From the NCBI GenBank assembly GCA_963793625.1, contig CAWCAT010000038.1, forward strand, positions 1 to 64,000: 64,000 nt of DNA, written 5' to 3'. Below are positions 1 to 9,356 of the stretch, piece after piece (the first letter of the stretch is position 1; every line of letters begins with the position of its first letter). Under the pieces are notes generated by a model, which made no database searches, was not told the DNA's origin, and saw only the letters and a list, made by a program, of their open reading frames with translations. The translations under genes and the position numbers were made by a program. The stretch is from G963668605 sp963793625. Lineage in GTDB: Bacteria > Acidobacteriota > Terriglobia > Bryobacterales > Bryobacteraceae.

Positions 1-332
1 AAACGTCCGCACCGACCTCGAATGTATAGCTGCGGCGTCACCTGGCACATCAAGGAAATATTTCCAGCCTCGCGGAATTCGCTGAAGTCGGCCAGCTGAA
101 CTCGATCTCCAGAATTCGAATCTTGCATCGGCGCGCTCAACGTTCCGGAATAGACAGCCTTACCATCACTACCTCGTTTCAATGAGAAGCGCTCCGAAGG
201 ATTGCTGGAAACAACAACAGCAAGCTTCCGTGCTTGCGAAAGGTAACCAGCCTGATCCACCTTTATTGCGGCCGTTGGCTCGGCAGCAGCCCACATCGCA
301 GATGTTAGAAGAAATATGAAGACAGAGCGCAC
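1..332 (-). pseudogene. Secreted glycosidase N-terminus (CelD_N-like), partial, frameshifted
   Basis: The 5' end of a minus-strand gene that runs off the left edge. Translation from the GTG at 332 gives a signal peptide (FIFLLTSAMWAAA) and then an Ig-like domain with the pattern of the N-terminal domain of GH9-type cellulases (CelD_N): KVDQAGYLSQARKLAVVV, a VYSG turn and DSGDxVQLADFSEFREAG (here NSGDRVQLADFSEFREAG). After REAG the expected G-x-Y-x-L-x-V-P strand is found one frame over (KYFLDVPGDAAA), so one base appears to be missing near 59-64, where an A-run is one short. The catalytic domain lies outside the window, so the enzyme family is inferred from this accessory domain only. No clear ribosome binding site precedes the GTG. 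Confidence 0.55.
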
Positions 333-389
333 TCTCGCGATGCTATCACGGGCACAGCGAAAATTGTAAGAATGTATTGGGATGTCTCT

Positions 390-1211
390 ATGAACACAAT
401 TTCCAGACGTACTTTTGGCTACCTCGCCGGTGCGGGTCTCGCCAGCCTCCTGCAGGCTGCAGGCAAGATACCGATCGGCGTGCAACTATATTCCGTTCGC
501 AAGCTGTGTGCGGCGGATCTTCCAGGAACACTCGCTGGGGTCGCCAAGATTGGCTTCCAGGGTGTTGAGTTTGCGGGCTATTACGATCGCACCGCGCCCG
601 AATTGCGCAAGATGCTCGATGACAACAACCTGAAATGCTGCGGCACACACATTGGCATTGACAATCTGATTGGCGACAAGCTCGCTCAGACCATGGAATT
701 CAACAAGGTCATCGGAAACCGCAACTTGATCGTTCCCGGCTTGCCGGAGAAATACCGCAAGACCGCCGACGCATGGCGCGAGACGGTGAAGATATTCAAC
801 GAGGCCTCCGAGAAGGCAAAGCCACTCGGAATGCGCGTTGGGTACCACAATCACTCGATCGAATTTCAGCTGCTTGATGGTGAGATCCCGTGGGACATCT
901 TCTTCGGCAAGACCAATAAGGATGTCGTCATGCAACTTGACATCGGACATTGCGTGCACGCCGGCGGAGATCCTGTTGCGGTGATGAAGCGCTACCCAGG
1001 CAGGGCGAAGACGGTTCATGTGAAGGAGTACAACGCAAATAAGAAGGATGCGCTGATTGGCGACGGCGCAGTGAAGTGGCCGGAGGTGCTTGAAGCGTGC
1101 GAGGGAGTTGGCGGCACGGAGTGGTACATCATCGAAGAAGAGAGTCTCGCCTACCCCGGACTCGACGGCATCGAGCAGAGCCTGAAGCGCCTCCGCGCGA
1201 TGGGGCGCTAG
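390..1211 (+). CDS. Sugar phosphate isomerase/epimerase (AP-endonuclease-2-like TIM barrel), exported
   Basis: A TIM-barrel protein of the xylose isomerase-like/AP endonuclease 2 family, about 273 residues, normal for the family. An upstream in-frame ATG exists at 372, but the ATG at 390 places a twin-arginine-like leader (SRRTFGYLAGAGLASLL) at the N-terminus and is preferred; neither has a strong Shine-Dalgarno. Metal-site motifs are visible in order: FQGVEFAGYY, the HNHSIEF loop, LDIGHCVHAGGDP (Asp and His ligands), HVKEY and the late IIEEES glutamate. Acidobacterial relatives are usually annotated as hydroxypyruvate isomerase or inosose epimerase-like; the real substrate cannot be read from sequence. 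It is followed after 13 bases by the winged-helix gene and may share a transcript with it. Confidence 0.8.
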   Translation: MNTISRRTFGYLAGAGLASLLQAAGKIPIGVQLYSVRKLCAADLPGTLAGVAKIGFQGVEFAGYYDRTAPELRKMLDDNNLKCCGTHIGIDNLIGDKLAQTMEFNKVIGNRNLIVPGLPEKYRKTADAWRETVKIFNEASEKAKPLGMRVGYHNHSIEFQLLDGEIPWDIFFGKTNKDVVMQLDIGHCVHAGGDPVAVMKRYPGRAKTVHVKEYNANKKDALIGDGAVKWPEVLEACEGVGGTEWYIIEEESLAYPGLDGIEQSLKRLRAMGR

Positions 1212-1224
1212 CCGCACATTCATC

Positions 1225-2388
1225 ATGGACGCAAGCAAACTACGAGCCTGGTGGTGGCACAAACAGGCGCTCGATGGAAACTCCGCAGGGCAGACACCTG
1301 CGGAGTTGTTGACAACGACAGGCTGGGCGCGATCCGTTGCTGGTGCGGGCCCTTACCTCACGCTGTTCGCACGCGGCGGCTTCAGCCGAGCGTTGATAGA
1401 TAGTGCAGTGGCCAAACTTGAAATTCATGAACTGCCCAGTGCCCGCGGCTGCACTTATGTGCTGCCGGCGTGCGACTACGCGTTGGGTTTGCGCGCTGGT
1501 CAGGCATTCAGCGGCGGCGACATGAAGGTCGCACTCAAGCTCGGCGTGACTTCAACGGAGATTTACAAGCTGTGCACCGCCGTCGTTGATGCGCTCGCGA
1601 AAGGTCCACTTGCACCCGACGCATTGCGTGAGGCCACTGGCGGCGCCGCACGCAGCCTCGGCGAGGAAGGCAAGAAGAAAGGACTCACGACCACGCTTCC
1701 GCTTGCGCTCGGCAGGTTACAGTCCGAAGGCGAAATCCGGCGCGTGCCCGTAAATGGCCGACTCGATCAGCAGCGCTACAGCTACACTTTGTGGCGTCCG
1801 AACCCGCTGGAGAAGTTCAGACTGACTGCAGACGAGGCGTATGTGGAACTCGCTCGCCGCTACTTCCGCTGGACTGGACCGGCGAGTCCGGCGCACTTTC
1901 AATGGTTTTCTGGACTCGGCGTCAAGGCAGCCAAGCTGGCTATCGAACCGCTGGATCTTGTGCCGGTCGAGGAGGAAAGCGATCTTCTGATGTTCCGCGA
2001 TGACCTCGAAGACTTCCAGACTTTTAAAGCATCCAAGACCCCTCAGTATGCACTCGTGAGCAGTTTGGACGCCTTGCTGCTGCTGAGACGCGACTTAATA
2101 AGTGTTTTGGCGGAAGCGGATCTTAAACAGGAGGTAGGCCGCCTTTCTGACTTGCCAAGCCACGCGATATTCGATCGCGGCAGGCTGGTTGGTCTCTGGG
2201 AATACGACACCGAGACCGAATCGATTGCGTACAAGACATTCGGCAGTGCCGACAAAGCTCTGGAGCAAGCAGTTGCACAGACAGAAGCGTACATCCGCAC
2301 CGACCTCGGCGACGCTCGATCCTTCAGTCTCGACAGTCCGAAGAGCCGCGCGCCTCGCATTGCCGCACTTCGGAAATCCGCATCCTAA
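1225..2388 (+). CDS. Winged-helix DNA-binding domain protein (HTH_42/AlkZ-related)
   Basis: A 387-residue cytoplasmic protein of the winged-helix family that includes the DNA glycosylases AlkZ and YcaQ. The opening (LRAWWWHKQALDG, then GWARSVAGAGPYLTLFAR), the ELPSARGCTYVLPACDYALGLR stretch and the C-terminal SLDALLLLRRDLISVL with FDRGRLVGLWEYD follow the usual family order. The catalytic QxQ or QxD motif of AlkZ/YcaQ is not visible where the family carries it; this subgroup has RSVAGAGPYL there. Glycosylase activity is therefore doubtful, and a DNA-binding or regulatory role is equally possible. It lies 13 bases after the isomerase and 21 bases before the heparinase-like gene on the same strand. 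Confidence 0.7.
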   Translation: MDASKLRAWWWHKQALDGNSAGQTPAELLTTTGWARSVAGAGPYLTLFARGGFSRALIDSAVAKLEIHELPSARGCTYVLPACDYALGLRAGQAFSGGDMKVALKLGVTSTEIYKLCTAVVDALAKGPLAPDALREATGGAARSLGEEGKKKGLTTTLPLALGRLQSEGEIRRVPVNGRLDQQRYSYTLWRPNPLEKFRLTADEAYVELARRYFRWTGPASPAHFQWFSGLGVKAAKLAIEPLDLVPVEEESDLLMFRDDLEDFQTFKASKTPQYALVSSLDALLLLRRDLISVLAEADLKQEVGRLSDLPSHAIFDRGRLVGLWEYDTETESIAYKTFGSADKALEQAVAQTEAYIRTDLGDARSFSLDSPKSRAPRIAALRKSAS

Positions 2389-2409
2389 TAAGCGCGATAA
2401 GCTGTAGGG

Positions 2410-4662
2410 ATGCGTTTTGCATTGCTCGCGTTGGCGCTCCCGTTGTGTGCGCAGCCGCATTTACTGCTCGATAAAAGTGACGTCGTTCGCATCCAGGCAC
2501 TTGCTTCCAAGGAAACGTGGGCTGCGGAAATCCGCAACGACCTGATTCAACGAGCCGACCAATGGCCCGCCCCGCACGTTCGCGAATTCGGACTCAGCGA
2601 GTGGGCGCTTCCCAAAGAAGGAGCCGGCTGGTCGCACGCGTATGTGTGTCCGGAACACGGTATGCGTCTCACGCAGAAGGCCGGGAAAAATCTCTGTCCA
2701 GTTGATGGCAAGGATTATCACGGCTGGCCTGTAGACCACGTCGTGTATATGCAGCGCAACGGCGACAACGCACGGGCCTCGCGCGATTTGGGGCTGGCAT
2801 GGCAGCTCACTGGCAAGCCGGTCTACGCCGAGAAAGCGCGGCGCATCCTCAACGCCTATTCCGCGATTTATCCGACGCTGCCAATCCACGACAACACGAA
2901 TCGAATCGACACGCGCACTGGCGCGCGAATCATGTCGCAAACTCTTTCCGAAGCCTCATGGCTTGTACCGCTTGTGTTTGCGTACGACCTGGTACGCGAA
3001 ACCATGACTTCTGCCGAGCGGGCGCGCTTCGAAACAGACGTGCTACGCAATGCGGCTGCTGTGATTTCGCGCCACAACGCAGGCAAGAGTAATTGGCAAA
3101 GTTGGCACAATGCGGCATTGCTGGCTGTCGGTGTGACGGTCGCCGATCGAGATCTCATCAACAAGGCTATCGATGGTCCGGGTGGGTTCAAATCTCAGTT
3201 GCGCGAGAGCATTACGCCGGACGGCCCCTGGTACGAAGGCGCCTGGGGTTATCACTTCTTCGCATTCGAGCCACTGATGCTGACTCTTGAGATGGCCCAG
3301 CGCGCGGGTGTCGCAGTACCTGAGTCCGCTGCCCTGAAACGCATGCTGGACGCGCCGCTGCGCAGTGTCTTCCCCGATGGCACACTGCCGAATTTCAACG
3401 ACTCCAACATCGTGCGCCTCGCCGGATCGGCGCGGCATTACGACATCGGCTATCGACTTTTCAAAGAGCCGCGTTATCTCGCGGTAGTTCGCGGATCCAA
3501 GCGTTCGTTGGATTCGATGCTCTGGGGAGCACCGTCACTGGCGGCTGCGGAGTCTCCGAAACTCGGCAGCGAACTCTTGCCTGCCGCGGGTATCGCCACG
3601 CTGCGAGTTCGCGAGAGCGACCACACGCTCGCCATAAAGTTCGGTCCACATGGGGGCGGCCACGGCCACTTCGATAAGCTCTCGTTTGTCAGCTTTGCGA
3701 ACGGCAAGCATCTCGCTGCCGATCCCGGCACGCAGGCGTACGCCGCAAAATCACACGCCACCTGGGACAAACTGACCGTTGCGCATAATACGATCACAGT
3801 CGATGAGCATACGCAGGTTGAATCGACCGGTCGTTTGCTTGATTGGACTCCACTCCCGTCAGCTACAATGATCCGGCTCTCGGCGGGTCCCGCCTACCCA
3901 GGCGTCGAACTCGAACGGACCATCGTCCACACAGCCGGCTACACGCTGGACATTTTCAACGCGCGTTCCACTGATTTAAAGCCGCATCATTTCGATTGGC
4001 TGTATCACAACTATGGCAAGCTCTCTTCTGCGCTAGAGTTTGCGCCTTACGCTGATCTGCCGAGGGCCAGCGGCTATCAACACCTCACCGAAGCTGCGGC
4101 TGTGCACACGGCCGATTCCTGGCAAGCGACATTTGCGCAAGAGGAAGCCAATGTACGATTTCAAATGATCGGAGAGCCGGGGACTACGGTGCTCTCTGGC
4201 CAGGGTCTTGGTCCCGATCTTCGAGTACCGGTGCCGTTCGTGATGGCACGCAGGCGAGGCACGGAGGCGCACTTTATTGCGCTCTATGAGCCGTACACAA
4301 CCCAGCCGCTGATCCGCTCTCTGCGCAAGTCATCGCCGAATTCATTTGTTATTGAAGCCGCTAACAAGACCGACGAAATCTCTCTTGAAGCAGGCAAGTT
4401 CAGCCTCTACCAGAAGCTCGGTGGGAAGCCCGCGCGTCTGATTGTGTCAGGGGTTACCCGGCACGCCCTGGTTGAGTTCGAGAAGCCGATCGCTTTGCAA
4501 GTCAACTGGTCCAGCGATGGCAGGACCGTGAATCTCAGCACCTCGGAACCACTCACCCAAAAAATCCGCCTACGTGCTAGCGCAGCCAGCACATTCACAT
4601 TGAACGGCAAACAAGTTTCAGCCCAACGCGACGGCGATTATTGGACCATCTCACCCCAATGA
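2410..4662 (+). CDS. Heparinase II/III-like polysaccharide lyase, secreted
   Basis: A 750-residue protein with a short signal peptide (MRFALLALALPLCAQ). The N-terminal half is an alpha/alpha toroid of the alginate lyase/heparinase superfamily (ARDLGLAWQLTGKPVYAEKA, WQSWHNAALLAVGV, GPWYEGAWGYHFFAFEPLML). The C-terminal half has the heparinase II/III beta-sandwich signature (FGPHGGGHGHFDKLS, then LAADPGTQAY and VAHNTITVDEHTQ). Near residues 80-105 there is a CPEHG...CPVDG pair of cysteine knuckles, an insert often present in relatives from Acidobacteria and Planctomycetes. The likely role is cleavage of uronic-acid polysaccharides outside the cytoplasm; the exact substrate is not evident. Its stop overlaps the next start (ATGA), implying translational coupling. 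Confidence 0.8.
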   Translation: MRFALLALALPLCAQPHLLLDKSDVVRIQALASKETWAAEIRNDLIQRADQWPAPHVREFGLSEWALPKEGAGWSHAYVCPEHGMRLTQKAGKNLCPVDGKDYHGWPVDHVVYMQRNGDNARASRDLGLAWQLTGKPVYAEKARRILNAYSAIYPTLPIHDNTNRIDTRTGARIMSQTLSEASWLVPLVFAYDLVRETMTSAERARFETDVLRNAAAVISRHNAGKSNWQSWHNAALLAVGVTVADRDLINKAIDGPGGFKSQLRESITPDGPWYEGAWGYHFFAFEPLMLTLEMAQRAGVAVPESAALKRMLDAPLRSVFPDGTLPNFNDSNIVRLAGSARHYDIGYRLFKEPRYLAVVRGSKRSLDSMLWGAPSLAAAESPKLGSELLPAAGIATLRVRESDHTLAIKFGPHGGGHGHFDKLSFVSFANGKHLAADPGTQAYAAKSHATWDKLTVAHNTITVDEHTQVESTGRLLDWTPLPSATMIRLSAGPAYPGVELERTIVHTAGYTLDIFNARSTDLKPHHFDWLYHNYGKLSSALEFAPYADLPRASGYQHLTEAAAVHTADSWQATFAQEEANVRFQMIGEPGTTVLSGQGLGPDLRVPVPFVMARRRGTEAHFIALYEPYTTQPLIRSLRKSSPNSFVIEAANKTDEISLEAGKFSLYQKLGGKPARLIVSGVTRHALVEFEKPIALQVNWSSDGRTVNLSTSEPLTQKIRLRASAASTFTLNGKQVSAQRDGDYWTISPQ

Positions 4663-6788
4663 AGAACATAATTGCACTCGGATTATTGATCCTATCAACG
4701 ACCCTGTCCGCTGCCGAATACCCTGGCACGAAGGACCTTTGGAACGGTTATCAGCGGCACGTGTTTCAGCATGAAGGCCGTCAGTGTTATGTAGTCGAGC
4801 CGAAGAAAGAAGCAGCCGGCCGGCCCTGGATTTGGCGTGCGCGGTTTTGGGGACATCGTCCGGAGGTCGATCTCGCGCTACTGGACAAGGGCTTCCACGT
4901 CGCTTACATGGATGTTGCCGAGATGCTCGGTAACAGCAAAGCGGTGGCCCACTGGGACAGCTTCTACAAACTTTTAACCGAAGATCATGGTCTTGCGAAA
5001 AGGCCGGCGCTTGAGGGCATGAGCCGTGGCGGGTTGTACATTTATTCGTGGGCTTCAGCAAATCCTGAGAAGGTCGCTTGCATGTATGCCGATGCCCCGG
5101 TCTGTGACATCAAGAGTTGGCCCTTGGCTCTGCGTTCTGGCAAGGTCGATCCGGGCGGGTGGAAGATGGTGGTTAGCGCCTTTGGTTTTCAGAACGAAGC
5201 CGAGGCGCGCGAATACAAACGCAATCCGGTTGACCTGCTGGAACCGCTCGCAAAAGCAAAGGTTCCGCTGCTTCACGTAACGGGCAACGCGGATTTCGTT
5301 GTTCCGCTTGAAGAGAACACGGCTGTTATCGAACAGCGCTACAAAGCACTCGGGGGAGACATCTCAGTAATCATCAAAAACGGTATTGGCCACAAACACG
5401 GCCTTGATGATCCCACGCCAATCATTCAGTTCATTCTGAAGCACACGCTTCAGGACCCCGTCACTGTGGTTCCTCCGTTCCAGGACGGCGATGTAGTCAC
5501 GTTCATCGGCGACAGCATCACGCATTCTCGCAAGTGGCACAAGTACGTCTCCGACTATTACCTGACCCGCTTCCCCGAGAAGCAGATTCAATTCCTGAAC
5601 GCAGGCCTTTCCGGTGACAGCGCCGGTGGAGCAGTGCGGCGTTTAGACCATGACATTCTTCCAGGAAAGCCAAATGTGGCCGTAATCATGCTCGGCATGA
5701 ACGATGTCAGCCGCAACCTATACGCGGAGGGATCGGCCAGCGAGGAGAATCTTGCGGCCCGCCGTAAAGCGCTCGATCAGTACAAGACGAGCATGACCCA
5801 GTTGGTCGAAAAACTCTCGAACAACTGTATCAAGCGATTCGTGTTCGTCACTTCTTCGCCGTTCGACGACACAGCGCGCATTGCTACAACGAACCTTCCC
5901 GGCGTGAATGATGCTTTACGCCAGACCCGCGCTGTCCTGCATGAACTCGCCGTGCGCACAGGCGGCACCCTCGCCGAATTCCAGGCTCCGATGACAGAGC
6001 TGAATTTGGAGCAGCAGAAGAAGGACCCTGCCTACACGCTGATCGGAACCGATCGCGTGCACCCGCTGGATCCAGGCGTGCTGGTGATGTCTTACCTGTT
6101 TCTAAAGTCGCAGGACGCGCCTGCGATCGTTTCGAAAATCACGTTGCCGGCGAAGGACGGAGCCGGCGAATGTATTCGCTGCCAGCTCTCCACGATAACC
6201 CGGAAAGAAGGGACCTGGGCAGTTGATGTCACCGAATCCTCACTGCCCTTCCCTGTCGAAGAGTCTTCCAGAGCTGCTCTGGCGCTAGTGTCAATCGAAA
6301 CACAACTGAATCAACAGGTGCTAACGCTCGCAGCTGCGCCAGTCGGACGCTACCGATTGCTGATCGATGGCAACCAGATAGACGAATATTCTCACGAGGC
6401 GCTCCGGCGAGGCGTGAATCTGGCCTTCGAGGCGCGGACGCCTCAGTACATCCAGGCTCAAAAGATCTCTGCATTGAACGAAGAACGGCGCAAGTTGGCG
6501 GTCTCGTTACGCGACGTGGTAAAGGTGGAAGAGACCATTATCAGACGTCGTGACATTTCGCTCGATGATCCGAAAGTCAAAGAAGCGATAGCTGCTTTCA
6601 TCGACAAGCTGAAGCAATCGAATGCCAGCAGCCTCGGCTATTACAGCGGACTAGTGGAAAGCTATTACAGGCTCAAACCTGCAGTTGCAGAGATGCAGAA
6701 GCAGTTCCAAGCGCTCACTAAACGCTTGAGTGAGATGAATCAGCCGTCCCCACATCGTTTCGAAATTCAGACTATCGTGGCCCCGTGA
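4659..6788 (+). CDS. Alpha/beta hydrolase-SGNH/GDSL hydrolase fusion, secreted
   Basis: A two-enzyme protein of 709 residues. The ATG at 4659 overlaps the previous stop and opens a clean signal peptide (MKNIIALGLLILSTTLSAAE). Residues about 25-265 form an alpha/beta hydrolase with nucleophile elbow GMSRGG, acid loop TGNADFVVP and histidine KNGIGHKHG. Residues about 280-485 form an SGNH hydrolase: block I FIGDSITH, block II NAGLSGDS, block III GMND and block V DRVHP. A helical charged tail rich in Glu/Lys/Arg closes the protein. Both halves keep their catalytic residues, so it is probably a bifunctional carbohydrate deacetylase/esterase that works beside the upstream lyase. The pairing of two unrelated esterase folds in one chain is uncommon. 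Confidence 0.8.
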   Translation: MKNIIALGLLILSTTLSAAEYPGTKDLWNGYQRHVFQHEGRQCYVVEPKKEAAGRPWIWRARFWGHRPEVDLALLDKGFHVAYMDVAEMLGNSKAVAHWDSFYKLLTEDHGLAKRPALEGMSRGGLYIYSWASANPEKVACMYADAPVCDIKSWPLALRSGKVDPGGWKMVVSAFGFQNEAEAREYKRNPVDLLEPLAKAKVPLLHVTGNADFVVPLEENTAVIEQRYKALGGDISVIIKNGIGHKHGLDDPTPIIQFILKHTLQDPVTVVPPFQDGDVVTFIGDSITHSRKWHKYVSDYYLTRFPEKQIQFLNAGLSGDSAGGAVRRLDHDILPGKPNVAVIMLGMNDVSRNLYAEGSASEENLAARRKALDQYKTSMTQLVEKLSNNCIKRFVFVTSSPFDDTARIATTNLPGVNDALRQTRAVLHELAVRTGGTLAEFQAPMTELNLEQQKKDPAYTLIGTDRVHPLDPGVLVMSYLFLKSQDAPAIVSKITLPAKDGAGECIRCQLSTITRKEGTWAVDVTESSLPFPVEESSRAALALVSIETQLNQQVLTLAAAPVGRYRLLIDGNQIDEYSHEALRRGVNLAFEARTPQYIQAQKISALNEERRKLAVSLRDVVKVEETIIRRRDISLDDPKVKEAIAAFIDKLKQSNASSLGYYSGLVESYYRLKPAVAEMQKQFQALTKRLSEMNQPSPHRFEIQTIVAP

Positions 6789-7220
6789 AGTCGGTGTAAC
6801 AATTCGCCGATTTCCGCCTCTACTGGACAGTAGCTAAGATCGCTGGGACCGCAACGTGGCTTTTCTGCTGACGACCATAGTCCTGGGCAACATCTTTTTT
6901 GGGAATTAAAGTTTTCGAATACTATGAGAAGTTCCACGAAGGCCACGTTCCCGGTACAGGTCTTATCCACAGTGGAACTGTGCTTCTACTTCGCAGGTTG
7001 TGGGCATCGGGCCTGGTTGCCGTTATGGCCTCGGCCCCTTCAACCTTATTGCTGCACTGCCAATCGCCCTTTAAAACACTGCTGGTCGGACTGTTCTTCA
7101 TGGATCTTCATGATTTGTGTAACCAAATTGCCGATTCTCGATCTTATGTGAGAGGCGGGAGTCGCTGGAGCTTCGCAATTGCCAGCGCCCCTACGCCCTC
7201 GAAGTCTTACGGAGGCTGCT
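6789..7220. other. Intergenic stretch without a convincing gene
   Basis: 432 bases between the hydrolase fusion and the MCDYSL gene. Short open frames exist on both strands but show neither a plausible ribosome site nor family-like composition. The only clear signal is the GGAGG ribosome binding site at 7211-7215 serving the next gene. Confidence 0.5.
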
Positions 7221-7694
7221 ATGTGCGATTACTCTCTCATGTCTTTACCCAACCGGCTCGCGGTTGCGGATGAGAAACTCGTGTCGTACCGCTTCTCGAG
7301 CGGCACAATTGGATTCGCCTCCCCAGCGGATCTCGAACCAGTACTGACCCTCCACAGCAGGGAGCCGTGGAGCCTCAAGGGCATCTGGAAACGCATAGTT
7401 GGTGTACTGGATCGCCCACCAGTCTGTGCTGTGTGCATCCCTCCGGGCGCGCGCCTGCTGTTCAGCAACATTCCTGAACACTTGCAGCACCGTTGGGATC
7501 TGCAGAGCGTTGAAACGGCGACCTTCATCCAGACATCTGCACTGGAGAACACCCACCGAGATGGTGTGATGTTCTCGAACGGACGTCAGGCGTCGCTACA
7601 AGAACTACCCCCGGGGCAGAAGGTGCGTGTGGTCAGCCTCTCAGCGGTGGAAGAATCGAGCTCGCCGCGGGAAAGCGTCCACCAGCGCCTGTGA
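7221..7694 (+). CDS. Conserved protein of unknown function (MCDYSL family)
   Basis: The start is fixed by GGAGG at 7211-7215, six bases before the ATG; a longer in-frame opening upstream has no such signal. The 157-residue product opens with MCDYSLMSLPNRLAVADEKLV, an opening I recognise from a family of small hypothetical proteins in soil bacteria and proteobacteria. No signal peptide or membrane segment is present. The central part (PVCAVCIPPGARLLFSNIP) and the C-terminal LPPGQKVRVVSLSA are compact and beta-rich. I do not recognise a function. It stands alone, with a hairpin just downstream. Confidence 0.65.
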   Translation: MCDYSLMSLPNRLAVADEKLVSYRFSSGTIGFASPADLEPVLTLHSREPWSLKGIWKRIVGVLDRPPVCAVCIPPGARLLFSNIPEHLQHRWDLQSVETATFIQTSALENTHRDGVMFSNGRQASLQELPPGQKVRVVSLSAVEESSSPRESVHQRL

Positions 7695-7704
7695 TCTCGT
7701 TTAT

Positions 7705-7735
7705 GAGCTGCCGGAGCTAAAGGTTCCGGCGGCTC
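7705..7735 (+). terminator. Hairpin, probable terminator
   Basis: GAGCTGCCGG (7705-7714) pairs with CCGGCGGCTC (7726-7735) over ten base pairs including one G-T wobble, with an 11-base loop. It begins 10 bases after the stop of the MCDYSL gene. The T-tract that follows is weak (ACTTTGC), so termination is inferred mainly from stem strength and position. Confidence 0.45.
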
Positions 7736-7890
7736 ACTTTGCTGCACCATAGGTCCGGCTCGTGACCGAGTCCGGGCGGGCGGATTGGTGCGGCTTGTCA
7801 ATGACCATGGCCTCCGGACCCAACCCTACGAACGGGATACCACGGGATAATTCGACCGATGACGAGTTCGCCGAGATCGATCACGTCGGC

Positions 7891-9356
7891 ATGATTCGTC
7901 GTGGCATGATACTGCTACTGGCCATTGCGATGCTGGCCTTGGCCCAGCCCCCAATGACGCAACGCGGCTCGCCGCTTGGCAGCAGGACCTCGATAAGACC
8001 CTGTTAACGCTAACGACGCTCGACCGCAGCTTTTCACCGGCCGCCCGCCAACGGCTCAATCGCACACTGGCAGACATGCGGAAGGCACTGCCGCACCTGA
8101 ACGACCAGCAGGTGATCGTGGCACTGGCCCGCGCCATCGCTATCGGTGGCAATGCACAAGCGGTTTACCTTCTACGCAATCGCACAGAGCTGCGGCGACT
8201 GCCTATCCGCATCCACTGGTTCGACGACCCTCGCCAAGGGGCGAAAGCCGATCACAGCCTTTGGGTGGTGAGGGCCACGCCAGAATACCGCGACCTGCTT
8301 CGCTGCCGCGTCACGCGAATCGGCAAGACCGACCCTGCCACGGCTCGCAGAGCCGTGGCAGGGCTATTCGCCGGAAACGAGTCGTGGCGCGACTACAAGA
8401 GCGTCTACTACCTTACCAGCCCGGAAATCCTGTTCGGACTCGGGCTGGTGAAGGACATGGAGATGCCAGAGTTCGTCTTCGATTGCGGCGGCCGGGCTGT
8501 CACACGCACGCTTCGCCCGCTTCCGCTTCTCAAGAGCACAGCACCGGTAGAAGCATGGTGGGACTTGGCCCCGGCCGGACCATCTCCGCCTGGCGCGGAA
8601 TGGGTTTCCGCGCTCGAAGTCGAGACGCCGCTTTATCTGCGCCGTCCTTCCACGCACTACTGGTTCGAGCCACTCGACCGCGACCGTACGATCTACTTCC
8701 AGCACAACCGCTCGCAGCAGATGCCGAACAGTGAGCGCTTCGGGGATTTCGCAAAGCGCCTGCTCGAAACGCTTGCCTCGCCGTCCGTCGAGAGATTTGT
8801 GGTGGACTTGCGGTTCAACACCGGCGGCGATGGCGGAATCGCCGCCCAGTTCTATCGCGACATTGCCGCACTCGATCGTTTCCATGGGCCGGGCCAACTC
8901 GTCGTTATTATCGGGCGCGCGACTTTCTCGGCGGGCATCTTTCACGCATGCCAACTTCGCGAGAAGACGCGCTCGACATTTATTGGCGAGCCTGCCGGCG
9001 ACTGGCTTGATTTTTGGGCAGAAGGCAGTAACGTCGTCCTGCCCAATTCGAAGCTCACGGTTCACTACTCCAACAGGTACCACAGCTACTCACGCCGCGA
9101 CCCGCCAGAACTGCGGCCGTACTTCAGTGACCTCAGCGTAAACGGCGATCGTCTTCAGCCCGATGTCCACGTCCTGCAAACCGCCCCGCAGTTTTTCGCC
9201 GGCCGCGATTCGGCTTTGGAGGCGGCGCTGAAGCCCAGCAGTCGTCGTGCAGGGCGCAGGTCCGAAACGGTGGACACCACGTGGCAGGCGCGTTCCTGCT
9301 TGCAAGCGAAAGCGCACGGCCTATCACTTACTTCGAGACCGCAAGCGCTCCGTTGA
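7891..9356 (+). pseudogene. S41-like (tricorn/C-terminal protease fold) secreted protein, frameshifted
   Basis: The signal peptide MIRRGMILLLAIAMLALAQPP is in one frame and the mature protein (NDATRLAAWQQDLDKTLLT onwards) in another. They join if the C-run at 7948-7952 held one more base. The body resembles the S41 peptidase/ClpP-crotonase fold: FVVDLRFNTGGDGG is the oxyanion and strand motif, and GRATFSAGIF carries the serine expected as nucleophile, followed by FIGEPAGDW. A PDZ domain is not obvious. The last 40 or so residues are Arg-rich and overlap the convergent fucosidase gene, so the true C-terminus may lie near 9235. Substrate unknown; relatives are annotated as S41 family peptidases or hypothetical proteins. 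Confidence 0.6.

Noticed and set aside
486..1262. A 258-codon minus-strand open frame opposite the first sugar isomerase
   Set aside because: Antisense to a complete TIM-barrel gene and without recognisable features.
6899..7273. Short plus-strand open frames upstream of the MCDYSL gene
   Set aside because: Low-quality composition, no ribosome site, and overlap with the well-supported start at 7221.
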